Shown here piece by piece: positions 1 through 8,369 of a DNA stretch of 45,926 nucleotides. Position numbers and translations under genes: made by a program. The stretch spans positions 1 through 45,926 of the forward strand of contig JAAENB010000662.1 in NCBI GenBank assembly GCA_024224995.1, in the 5' to 3' direction. Below the pieces are notes generated by a model, which was not told where the DNA came from, did not search any database, and was given only the letters and a program-made list of their open reading frames with translations. How positions within the stretch are numbered: the stretch's first letter is position 1; the number at the start of each line of letters is the position of its first letter. Source of the DNA: a bacterium (lineage in GTDB: Bacteria > Spirochaetota > UBA4802 > UBA5550).

Positions 1-143
1 ATTGCGAGCTGCATCTGGCCTGGAAGTAGTATGGGCTCTTTGGGTTGTGAGGACTGTTTGAGCGGAGCGAGTTCCGGAGCAATCCAAAGAGCCCATACTA
101 CTTCCAGGCCCGCGCACAAGCAAAATTTAGTTTCTTGAGAGTG
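1..143 (+). repeat. Dispersed hairpin repeat, copy A
   Basis: Bases 17-43 and 84-110 are perfectly complementary arms of 27 bp; four more pairs at 44-47/80-83 include one G-U pair. The tip holds a core (about 44-83) with the motif GAGCGGAGCGAGTTCCG. The same core occurs near 21950, 8245 and 45905 with different arms. Bases 111-143, after the right arm, match the flank of the copy at the window's other end (shared AATTTAGTTTCTTGAGAG). No coding frame is supported here; the open frame on the other strand is a shadow of the repeat and of the next gene. Confidence 0.8.
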
Positions 144-199
144 GGAAGAGGTCGCGAACGTATTATTATGGGGACAGCATATACCTGAAGGAGAAAACA

Positions 200-586
200 A
201 TGAAAAACAAAATAACTAAAACCGCACCCAACACCCGGTGGCACGTGGCATTCGAAGACAGCGGTTATTGGCGAACGGGAATCTATAAACCGGAATGCAA
301 TTCCGTAGAAGAGATTCAAGAACTGGAAAAACACACCTGCCCGGAACTGTTTCTTTGCTGCGGCGGGAAGATGGGACTCCTGGTAAGCGACGGCAGCAAT
401 GAAGAAATTATACACATGGAACCGGGAGAAGCGATTGAGCTAACGGAATATCATAATGGGTTTGCCGTAGATCCCGAAGGGTATTTTTTTGTAGTGGAAC
501 GAACGGATTTTTCAACTGAATATATGGATCGAAAAAACAGGGAAATAATTCGCCGTGTTACCGTAAGCAGTTCAAAGAGCACTTGA
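200..586 (+). CDS. Small cupin-like protein, unknown function
   Basis: The 128-residue product has no signal peptide or membrane segment, so it is probably cytoplasmic. Residues 50-105 alternate hydrophobic beta-strand-like segments and include MEPGEAIEL, which resembles the PGE turn of cupin barrels, but the metal-binding histidines of classical cupins are not evident. A strong ribosome site (GAAGGAG, 8 bases before ATG) fixes the start. The gene stands alone, between repeat copy A and convergent lipoprotein genes. A hairpin-like stretch at 600-632 follows it. Cupin is an inference from pattern only; any function would be a guess. Confidence 0.65.
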   Translation: MKNKITKTAPNTRWHVAFEDSGYWRTGIYKPECNSVEEIQELEKHTCPELFLCCGGKMGLLVSDGSNEEIIHMEPGEAIELTEYHNGFAVDPEGYFFVVERTDFSTEYMDRKNREIIRRVTVSSSKST

Positions 587-677
587 TCTTTTTAATCCGG
601 AAGCTATGGGATTCGCAGCTTTCAGGAATTATTCCCTACTCGCTGCGTTGATCTGTCCAAATTGAAGACCGGGTTTT

Positions 678-1943
678 TTACTTCACGGCTTCAAACGCGC
701 CAATATCAAGCATCCCGTACATTTCCCGTTTTTCTTTCGCAACCGGGTGAACATATTCCCACTCCGGAGTAAGGGAAAGTCCCCCGCCCCTACCGGGATC
801 GATTCCCGCGTCAATAGCTTCGCCGCTTTCCAGACTAAAATCATAATTACTTCTGTTCGTGAAACCGGAATAGGTACCTTCGAAATTATTGGAGATGTTG
901 CCGCTGCCGTTAACAACAGCCGAAGCAAAGCCGTCAAAAATATTATTAACAATCTCAACAGCCGACGGAGATCCCGCAATCCTGATTCCTCTGCCATTGC
1001 TCCGGTCATTAACAAAAGTATTATTAACCACATACAGTTCCTGGGAAGGATTTTTTGCCCCTTCAGCCGCAAAGGAGATCATAGTAGTATTCTCGCTATT
1101 CGCGCCCTGGTGAAGAGTATTACCGATAATATACGACTTGCCGCCATTAGGAAGATCAATAAGATAACTGGAGTAGCCGTTTTCTTCATCCATGATCCTG
1201 TTATAAAGAATATAATTCTCATGGGCCCTGCTTTTTACCGTATGGCCATGCTCGGCATGATGAGAATAGCTGCCTCTGAGAATAAATCTTTTAACATAAT
1301 TTATGTAGATATTATGGCTAAACCCGCCATTCGATTTACCATGATTACGGAACTCCGAATATTCAACCACTATTTCACTTTCCGAGTCATTCCCCGAAAG
1401 GATGCCCATCTCATTATCATGAAAATAGCAGTTCCGAACCGTAAGGTTTGTTCCTTCCTGGCGAATGCCCGCGCCGTTCCTGTCGGGAACTACGGCGCCT
1501 GAAAATTCAATATTTTCAATGGTAGTGTTATCTCCACCAATTACCCAGATAGCTTTTTGGTTAGGGATGGTTGCCCCGCTCGCGTCAAGATGCGCGCCGC
1601 CGTTGTTGCCCCGAATAACAAGGTTATTCGCTCTCCATACGGCAGTATCACCGGAATATACACCAGCGTCAATTTCAATAACATCGCCGTCAACGGCAGC
1701 CGCGGCAGCTTCACTGGGCAGTTTATATTGCCGTGTTGGGCCAACAAAAATAGTCGCTTCCGCCAGGTCATCATTATTTTCATCGGGCCAGCTTAAGGGA
1801 TTCTCCCCGGTATTGGTTCCCCCGATAATATCTTCAATAGTACAGGAAAATAATAAGAAAAAAGACGATAAAATGACCGATAGTGTCATTGATTGAATTA
1901 TTGCTGTTTTTTTTACCACTGTTAATAATGCCGATATTTTCAT
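678..1943 (-). CDS. Beta-helix repeat lipoprotein
   Basis: The 421-residue protein has a hydrophobic N-terminus ending in the lipobox LFSC (Cys about residue 34), so it is probably lipidated. From about residue 65 it runs as a right-handed parallel beta-helix: repeated strand-turn units such as NLVIRGN, NTTIENIEF, NLTVRNCYF and VEIVNNIFDGF, with the N/G-rich turns of pectate-lyase-like and NosD-like proteins. The opening FVGP..YKLPSEAAAAAVDGDVIEI matches the usual entry into such helices. It is probably a surface or periplasmic polysaccharide-binding or -cleaving protein; catalytic residues cannot be assigned by eye. GAGGGGG before the ATG supports the start. It lies 123 bases downstream of another lipoprotein gene on the same strand. 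Confidence 0.8.
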   Translation of the reverse strand: MKISALLTVVKKTAIIQSMTLSVILSSFFLLFSCTIEDIIGGTNTGENPLSWPDENNDDLAEATIFVGPTRQYKLPSEAAAAAVDGDVIEIDAGVYSGDTAVWRANNLVIRGNNGGAHLDASGATIPNQKAIWVIGGDNTTIENIEFSGAVVPDRNGAGIRQEGTNLTVRNCYFHDNEMGILSGNDSESEIVVEYSEFRNHGKSNGGFSHNIYINYVKRFILRGSYSHHAEHGHTVKSRAHENYILYNRIMDEENGYSSYLIDLPNGGKSYIIGNTLHQGANSENTTMISFAAEGAKNPSQELYVVNNTFVNDRSNGRGIRIAGSPSAVEIVNNIFDGFASAVVNGSGNISNNFEGTYSGFTNRSNYDFSLESGEAIDAGIDPGRGGGLSLTPEWEYVHPVAKEKREMYGMLDIGAFEAVK

Positions 1944-2066
1944 GTTAAATATCCCCCTCTGAATGCTTTTTTATTTGTATGCATTGTTTTTTTTTGCATA
2001 TCAAAAACAGACGGGAATCAACGGCAAAATGTTCCATTTTTTCTTGTTTTTTTTGAAAAAAAACAG

Positions 2067-2882
2067 TTATCTTCTCTGTTCAGGCTTCCTGTTAGTCATT
2101 TTAAACTCCCTGATTTTATTGGCGTATTTTCCATTAAAAACATAGGTCAGGGGATTGGGGCCGTAATAAACTCTCACTTTTAATCTCTTCACGGTCCTTA
2201 ATTTGTTATAAAGGTCATTGTCCAGCAACAACACACCGGAAATAGATTTTTGTGGAATATAATAAACAGTGCTGGTAGAATGAGTGCTTTTGGAAGAGTC
2301 CGAATCAAAAGAACCGGACTTTGATTTTTTGGTAAAATCAGTAAAGCCGCTGGTGCCGGAAGAGTCTTTTGTGTAGTCTGTAAAGGCACTACGGCCAAAA
2401 GAATTTGAATTAGAGGATTTTTTTGTATAGTCCACATACCTGGCCATATGAACGCTCACCTTGCCGTATTGATTTTCCTCTTCAAATGGCTCAAATGAAT
2501 AGTTCTCATGCCCGGGAATGTTGTCGTTGAAAATATAAGTCCGGGCGATCTTTCCGGAATTGTTAAACCAGCTAAGCTGTTTTTTATCGCCATTGAGTTC
2601 AACAAAAACGTCTTTTGTTAAGTCGGGATCGCCCTGTTGAACAGTAATTTGAATAAAAAGTTTCACGCTTCTAATTCTCTTATCTTTAATTTCTTTAACA
2701 AAAGTAAAACTCGCGGGTTTGCCGCCTCTAATGCCGCTTTCTTCAGCGCTTAGATTTTGAACTAAAGTAACTGTTGTAAGCTCTTTAAAATCGTCATTTC
2801 GAACGGTAATTTTCCCGTATCGTGATGCGCATGAAGCAATAAATAATAAGATACATACGGCTAATAAGATTTTTTTAAACAT
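2067..2882 (-). CDS. Lipoprotein with Ser/Thr/Lys repeats
   Basis: The 271-residue product starts with a lipoprotein signal ending FIASC (Cys18). Residues 22-145 look like a beta-rich domain. Residues 149-200 form a low-complexity linker with three imperfect copies of (D)(Y/F)TKxSxxx(S/G) at about 151, 169 and 182, followed by an acidic serine run. A conserved-looking C-terminal stretch follows (YYIPQKSISGVLLLDND ... VRVYYGPNPLTYVF). I do not recognise the family. The repeats may be a flexible spacer or modification target. GAGGGAG lies before the ATG. A 22-bp perfect palindrome is about 80 bases upstream. Confidence 0.75.
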   Translation of the reverse strand: MFKKILLAVCILLFIASCASRYGKITVRNDDFKELTTVTLVQNLSAEESGIRGGKPASFTFVKEIKDKRIRSVKLFIQITVQQGDPDLTKDVFVELNGDKKQLSWFNNSGKIARTYIFNDNIPGHENYSFEPFEEENQYGKVSVHMARYVDYTKKSSNSNSFGRSAFTDYTKDSSGTSGFTDFTKKSKSGSFDSDSSKSTHSTSTVYYIPQKSISGVLLLDNDLYNKLRTVKRLKVRVYYGPNPLTYVFNGKYANKIREFKMTNRKPEQRR

Positions 2883-2962
2883 AATAATTCTCCCTCTTAT
2901 GCAATGGTCTTATCACTAAGATTTATTTATGGATTTGTTGTAAATGATTTTTTAAAAAATGT

Positions 2963-2984
2963 TTGGGTACAAATTTGTACCCAA
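2963..2984. promoter_or_regulatory. 22-bp perfect palindrome, likely operator
   Basis: The central 18 bases read GGGTACAAATTTGTACCC, with two more pairs on each side. There is no loop, which favours a dimeric repressor site over a hairpin. It lies in the 209-base gap between the repeat lipoprotein gene and the 3' end of the ATPase gene, 80-100 bases before the lipoprotein start. I cannot assign it to a regulator family. Confidence 0.5.
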
Positions 2985-3091
2985 TTTTAAGTTCGCGGAT
3001 ATATATGGTTTTCATTAGATGAGGGATTTATTTTGTATAATGAAATTAAGATAGGATGTGGAAAATGAGTGATGATACGGGAGAAAGAGGG

Positions 3092-4636
3092 TTACTTCAG
3101 CTCTTCCAGTAAATACTCGACTTCTTTATTTTTAAAACCAACCCCTAGCAAAAGGATTTTTTTCTTTCCGCTAATATAGGGCTGGAAATATTTTTTGCTT
3201 TTTATCTGTTTCATCGCTTTTTTAGCGGAACCAAGTTTGAACTCAATAATATAGATGGTTTCATCAAATTCCAGAACAGCGTCCACCCTTCCTTTGTCAG
3301 AGAGCATTTCCAGGTTGACGGTGCATCCCATGAGTTTAAGCACCAGATAGAAGAGAGAATGATAATAGGCTTCAACTTCCAGATGCAGGGTATAGGGAAT
3401 GCTCGCAAGAATTGAACTGATAAATTGAATGAATTTGTCAATCTCTTCGTTGTAGAGAGCCAGTTTCATTTCGTTATGAAGGATTTGAACACCAGCGAGA
3501 TCTTTACCGGTAAAGTCATGAAAAAGATAATTAAAAAGAGACCTGCTAACCTCCCGGTTTGGATAAGAGAGATGGTATTCCGTTTCCTCGGTAATGGAGT
3601 TGACCGTAATTTTTTTGATAGTTAAATAACCGGTTTGGAATAATAATGAAAGGATATTCATGTCATCAAGGTTATAACTTTCAAATAGATAATTACTGGC
3701 TTTCCCTGTTTCCAGTCCGGGTATTTCAATTTTATTTTTACGAATGTGTTCAATTAAAAAGTGAGGAGTTCCTGTTTCAAACCAGTAGTTCATAAACTGG
3801 TAATCGGCAAAGAGATTTAATATGGAGAAGGGGTTATATACTTTGTTCTTTCCATCCCAGCTATAGCCATTGTACCAGTTTTTTATTTCTTTTAACAGTT
3901 TATCCCTGTCGATTTCATTTTGAGCCATAAATTCTTTTATTCTATCAGGAAAATATTGTTCAAGTTCATCCTGGGTATATCCCAGCATTGAAGCATATTC
4001 TTTTGATAGGGTAATATCACGCAGATTGTTGAGCCCGGAAAAGACCGAAACCTTCGCGAATTTGGAAACTCCCGTCAACAATACAAATTTTATTTGGGAA
4101 TCTAATCCTTTTAGTGCGGAGTAAAAGTCTCGTAAAATTTTACGGTTTTCATTAGCTTTTGATATATCGGAAATATAATCGACAATTGGTTTATCATATT
4201 CATCTATTAGTATAACCACTTTATTTATTTTTGATAGTTTTTCAATTAACTCAATGAATGCTGATTTTACAATTGTTTCCGTAATTTCAATATTATATTC
4301 ATGGCCAATTTTTATCAGAGTTTTAATTAATGAATCCTTGAAAACATCTTTGCCTTCAGAGTAGACAATGCATGAAAAATCAATATGTATTACCGGGAAG
4401 GTATCCCAATCTATTTTATCGTAGATAAACAACCCTTTAAAGAGCTCTTTTTTCCCAAGAAATATGGATTTAAGCGTGGAAATCAATAAAGATTTGCCAA
4501 ACCTGCGAGGACGAGATAGGAAATATACTTCACCATTTTGAATTAAATCGTAAATATAAGGGGTTTTATCAATATACAAGTAATCGCCGGTGATTACTTT
4601 TTCAAAAGTCTGGATACCTATTGGTAATCGTTTCAT
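3092..4636 (-). CDS. AAA-ATPase-like / PD-(D/E)XK nuclease-family protein (DUF1703 type)
   Basis: The 514-residue product has the family's opening (LPIGIQTFEKVITGDYLYIDKT), then a Walker A-like SRPRRFGKSLL at residues 41-51 and a Walker B-like VVILIDEYDKP at 140-150. The C-terminus has the nuclease-fold signature, GRVDAVLEF...IYIIEFK, at about 447-468. This is the AAA-ATPase_like plus DUF1703 architecture, common in multiple copies in anaerobes and spirochaetes. Its role is unproven; links to mobile elements or defence have been proposed. Length is typical and the gene looks intact. It is divergent from the SNF2 gene. Confidence 0.9.
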   Translation of the reverse strand: MKRLPIGIQTFEKVITGDYLYIDKTPYIYDLIQNGEVYFLSRPRRFGKSLLISTLKSIFLGKKELFKGLFIYDKIDWDTFPVIHIDFSCIVYSEGKDVFKDSLIKTLIKIGHEYNIEITETIVKSAFIELIEKLSKINKVVILIDEYDKPIVDYISDISKANENRKILRDFYSALKGLDSQIKFVLLTGVSKFAKVSVFSGLNNLRDITLSKEYASMLGYTQDELEQYFPDRIKEFMAQNEIDRDKLLKEIKNWYNGYSWDGKNKVYNPFSILNLFADYQFMNYWFETGTPHFLIEHIRKNKIEIPGLETGKASNYLFESYNLDDMNILSLLFQTGYLTIKKITVNSITEETEYHLSYPNREVSRSLFNYLFHDFTGKDLAGVQILHNEMKLALYNEEIDKFIQFISSILASIPYTLHLEVEAYYHSLFYLVLKLMGCTVNLEMLSDKGRVDAVLEFDETIYIIEFKLGSAKKAMKQIKSKKYFQPYISGKKKILLLGVGFKNKEVEYLLEELK

Positions 4637-4747
4637 GCAATGCTGCCCCTGAGTCTATAGTATAGAAATTCAGTATTGTGGATATTTGTTTTATTGTAAA
4701 GAAAAAAACTTGCCAATTCCCGTCCAATAAACCAAAACTACCACACT

Positions 4748-7700
4748 ATGAAAAAATACGGCGTCACCCCCTGGGGGGAAATATTCATTGAAGCCATCTC
4801 ACGCTACGACGAGAACGGCAGGCTCAGCAGGGGCAAGACCTATGCAAATACGGGCAGAGTACTGGATCTCAGGATCAATGGGGCTGAAGTTGAAGCCTGG
4901 GTTAAAGGAAGATCCTATTCGGGGTATAGCGTAGCAATAAAATTCAAGGCTTTTACGGCAAAAGAAAAAAAGCATATTGCTGATATCATTAGCGAAGATC
5001 CCCTGATCCTGGCGCGGATCATTAATGGCACGCTGCCGGAAGAGCTGCTCAGCCTGCTCGAAGAAAATGACATAGACCTGCTGCCCCAGAGCTGGACCGA
5101 TATGAAGAGAAAATGCACCTGTCCCGATTGGGGCGACCCGTGCAAACATATGGCCGCAGTCTATTATACCCTCACCGCAGAGATCGATAAAAACCCATTC
5201 GCTATTTTTCTAATCCGGGGCATGGACCTTGCGGCGGAATTTGATATCCGGGAAGAGATCCTGGAAATAGCGTATCCCGTGCCCCTGGAATATGCCGAAG
5301 CGGGGACCAACGAACAGCATAACACCGCCGAAGTTGAGCTGACCCGGTATAGCGATCTATCACCCTTTATACTCTCCATGCTAGCTGAGTCACCGCCCTT
5401 TTCGGATATAAATTACCGGGAAGTGATGGGAGAATTTTATAAAAAGTCCCGTAAAAATCATGTGACCGTAATGTATCCCCGGGGAGGGGAGGATATTCCG
5501 CGTATAGAGCGAATACTCAAGGAATCGGCAATTGAGTTCGCGGCGGAAGAAAATATATATGATTCATATTTTGAAATACGGAACGAATTGTTTAAAGATG
5601 ATAAAGAAGCCTATAGGCTTTTCGAGGGAATTGCCGGCAAACAATATAAAGACGGGGTCGCGGTAAACAGTATTGCCCTGTTAAACCTGTTTTTATCTTT
5701 TGAGGATGACGCGGGAACAGCCGAATACCGCTACCTGTACTACCTGTTTCGAGCGGTCTATCTTCTGGTGGAAGCGGGGGGATATCTTCCCGCAGTATTG
5801 GTTCGGGAGAAGGGATTTCAAATCGTATATAAACCGGCAGTCTCCATACCCGACGTGAAAGAGCAGGTGGAACGGCTTGCGGGTATAGCACCGCTAATGG
5901 CGAAGTATGCGGGGAAAAAGAAGAGTTTTACTCCCGTAACGGGAACCCTTTTTATACTAACGGCCTGTTTAACAGGCTATGTGCAAGCCCTTGAGTTTAT
6001 GCATAAACGAAGAAAGGACAACCCGCCGGAAATATCGAAAACATTTTTCAGGAGCAGTCTGCATAAAACCACGACTTTTCAAACAAAGACCATACCCGCG
6101 TCCGTGAACAGCTATTTCGCGGTTTTTGATATTGTGCGAAGTGATTATCGATACAGCATTTATATTGATAAAGAAGATATAGATGAGATAGGGGAAAACG
6201 AGAAACAATATTATATGTCCATAGACGCGGGCACGGAAAAAAGCAAGTTTTCCCTGGATACGGCAGTACGGAAATTCGATCCGATCGATATTTTACGATT
6301 CCTTTCACTTATTACACTGTACCTGCCCGAGATCAAGCCCCTGCTGAAAGAAAAACAAACTCCCGTTGGGCGGGACCGGCTTGAGGAGTTTTTACTAAGC
6401 AGTTCCCTGGTGCTTTCGAACCTGGGGGTTGAAATTATACTGCCAAAAGAGCTCAAAAATATACTGCGCCCAAAGGCAGTGCTAACAACCGAAAAGAAAC
6501 CGGGAGCAAAGAGCCATACGTCTTACCTGACGCTCGACAAGCTGCTTAAATATGAATGGAAGATCGCCATTGGCGACCGGCTTGTGAGTCTTGAGGAGTT
6601 TGAGAGACTGGTAGCCGGCGGCAGGGAGCTTATAGAATTCAATGAGCAATTTGTACGCCTGTCACCGGAAGAGGCAAAGAGAATTTTTGCCGATATGCGG
6701 AAAAAAATGACGGGCTTTGATATAATCCAGGCCAGGCTCAACAATGAAATTCTTCTCGACAAAGAGACGGAAAAGTTTATCGATACAATTTTTACCGGTA
6801 AAAAAATCGCGGTTCCGGGAGACCTGAACGCGCGGCTCAGGCCCTACCAGGAGCGGGGCTATCTCTGGGGAACAACAAATTTGCTCAATGGTTTTGGCAT
6901 TATCCTTGCCGATGATATGGGCCTGGGAAAAACCATCCAGGCTATTACAATAATCCTGCATTTAAAAAATAGCGGGAGTTTAAAACACCAGATTATAATC
7001 GTGGCTCCCACAACACTTCTGTTTAACTGGGAACTGGAACTCGCGAAATTCGCTCCCCGTCTAAGCTGCCATTTATATTATGGGCCAAAAAGAGAGATGA
7101 AGAATGATGTTGATATCATTATAACAACATACCAGCTTCTTATGCGGGATATTAAAAAGCTGCAGGAGCAAAAATTCGACTGCCTTATTATAGATGAGGC
7201 TCAGTATATAAAAAACCCCGATACCAAATCTACCAAAGCGGTAAAAGAGTTGAAGGTGAAATATAAAATGGCTCTTTCCGGAACTCCCGTAGAAAATAAT
7301 CTTTCCGAACTATGGAGTATATTTGATTTTGTGCTGCCGGGATATTTAAAGACGCTGGCGAATTTTAAAAAGAATTACGCGAAAGATATTGAAATAAGCA
7401 AAGACAGGGAAAAGATAAAACGGCTCAGGACCATAACGTCGCCCTTTATGCTTCGAAGGCTCAAGACCGACAAATCCATAATAGAGGACTTGCCCGAGAA
7501 AACGGTTATTGATGAATTCGCAACATTGTCGAAGGAGCAGGCGGCTCTGTACCAGGGGATTATCGACGACAATATTAAAAAGATTGAGACACTTGAAGGG
7601 GTGGAACGAAAGGGGATGATATTCAAGCTAATCACTTCGCTCAAACAGGTATGCAATCACCCCCGGAATTTCGACAAAACGAGCGCGGTTGCGCCGGAAG

Positions 7701-8218
7701 TGTCGGGCAAGGTTATGCTGCTTTTTACCCTTCTTGAAACGATAATGCAAAAAAATGAAAAGGTACTTATTTTTACCCAGTACGTGGAAATGGGTAAAAT
7801 TCTCTATGAGCTGATTGAAAAAGAATTATATACTGTGCCCTTGTATCTTCATGGCGGCCTGTCAAAGAAAAAAAGGGAGGAGCTTATAGACCAATTTCAG
7901 AATGACTCTCGTCATTCGATTTTTATACTTTCCCTCAAGGCCGCCGGAGTAGGCCTAAACCTCACGGCAGCGTCAAACGTTATTCATTACGATCTCTGGT
8001 ACAACCCGGCAGTTGAAAACCAGGCAACGGACCGTGCCTTTCGAATAGGCCAAACAAAGGATGTCTTTGTTCACCGTTTTATTACCAAAAATACTTTCGA
8101 AGAAAAAATCGACCGCATGATCAAAGCAAAGCAGGAGCTGTCCAACCTGAGTGTAAACATCGGAGAAAAATGGTTAAGCGAGATGGATAATGATGAACTG
8201 AAAAACCTGTTTTCTTAA
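4748..8218 (+). CDS. SWIM zinc finger / SNF2-family helicase
   Basis: The 1156-residue protein has a SWIM-type zinc site near residues 123-134 (CTCPDWGDPCKH), a long middle region, then a SNF2 ATPase core. Visible motifs are LADDMGLGKT (motif I, about 720), IIDEAQ (motif II, about 815), LSGTPVENN (motif III) and QATDRAFRIGQ (motif VI, about 1095). Such proteins are ATP-driven double-stranded DNA translocases of the bacterial SWIM-SNF2 group, often next to DNA metabolism or defence genes. No good Shine-Dalgarno precedes the ATG, so the start is less certain than the rest. The stop codon falls in a dispersed repeat (TTTCTTAAGAGTG). Confidence 0.92.
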   Translation: MKKYGVTPWGEIFIEAISRYDENGRLSRGKTYANTGRVLDLRINGAEVEAWVKGRSYSGYSVAIKFKAFTAKEKKHIADIISEDPLILARIINGTLPEELLSLLEENDIDLLPQSWTDMKRKCTCPDWGDPCKHMAAVYYTLTAEIDKNPFAIFLIRGMDLAAEFDIREEILEIAYPVPLEYAEAGTNEQHNTAEVELTRYSDLSPFILSMLAESPPFSDINYREVMGEFYKKSRKNHVTVMYPRGGEDIPRIERILKESAIEFAAEENIYDSYFEIRNELFKDDKEAYRLFEGIAGKQYKDGVAVNSIALLNLFLSFEDDAGTAEYRYLYYLFRAVYLLVEAGGYLPAVLVREKGFQIVYKPAVSIPDVKEQVERLAGIAPLMAKYAGKKKSFTPVTGTLFILTACLTGYVQALEFMHKRRKDNPPEISKTFFRSSLHKTTTFQTKTIPASVNSYFAVFDIVRSDYRYSIYIDKEDIDEIGENEKQYYMSIDAGTEKSKFSLDTAVRKFDPIDILRFLSLITLYLPEIKPLLKEKQTPVGRDRLEEFLLSSSLVLSNLGVEIILPKELKNILRPKAVLTTEKKPGAKSHTSYLTLDKLLKYEWKIAIGDRLVSLEEFERLVAGGRELIEFNEQFVRLSPEEAKRIFADMRKKMTGFDIIQARLNNEILLDKETEKFIDTIFTGKKIAVPGDLNARLRPYQERGYLWGTTNLLNGFGIILADDMGLGKTIQAITIILHLKNSGSLKHQIIIVAPTTLLFNWELELAKFAPRLSCHLYYGPKREMKNDVDIIITTYQLLMRDIKKLQEQKFDCLIIDEAQYIKNPDTKSTKAVKELKVKYKMALSGTPVENNLSELWSIFDFVLPGYLKTLANFKKNYAKDIEISKDREKIKRLRTITSPFMLRRLKTDKSIIEDLPEKTVIDEFATLSKEQAALYQGIIDDNIKKIETLEGVERKGMIFKLITSLKQVCNHPRNFDKTSAVAPEVSGKVMLLFTLLETIMQKNEKVLIFTQYVEMGKILYELIEKELYTVPLYLHGGLSKKKREELIDQFQNDSRHSIFILSLKAAGVGLNLTAASNVIHYDLWYNPAVENQATDRAFRIGQTKDVFVHRFITKNTFEEKIDRMIKAKQELSNLSVNIGEKWLSEMDNDELKNLFS

Positions 8219-8368
8219 GAGTGCGGACCCGGGTCTTCGGCTCCGCTCAGACACCGAATGGCCGGGAAAATATACGGAAGAAACTGCGGTTATACCGTGA
8301 TCCGTTTCTATACAGGCTCCGGGTAAGATCCCCGGAAAAAGACCCTGTTTAAATCAAGTTTCTTAAGA
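8211..8368 (+). repeat. Dispersed repeat, copy D
   Basis: It starts inside the SNF2 stop region (TTCTTAAGAGTGCGGACCC) and runs through ATACGGAAGAAACTG and GGCTCCGGG to a second TTTCTTAAGAGC at the end of the next gene. The same blocks in the same order occur in copy C (45755-45870, reverse strand), and a shorter match lies at 42478-42535. Here the core CTCCGCTCAGACA has only a short stem (TTCGG/CCGAA). No gene is seen in this gap. Confidence 0.7.
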
Positions 8369-8369
8369 G

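Noticed and set aside
747..1502. Open frame of 251 codons opposite the beta-helix gene
   Set aside because: No ribosome site or recognisable motif; it mirrors a gene with clear lipobox and repeats.
3092..8218. Defence island (nuclease-fold ATPase plus SWIM-SNF2 helicase)
   Set aside because: Both families occur in defence contexts, but no recognised defence gene set, restriction enzyme or methylase is adjacent, and the two genes are divergent.
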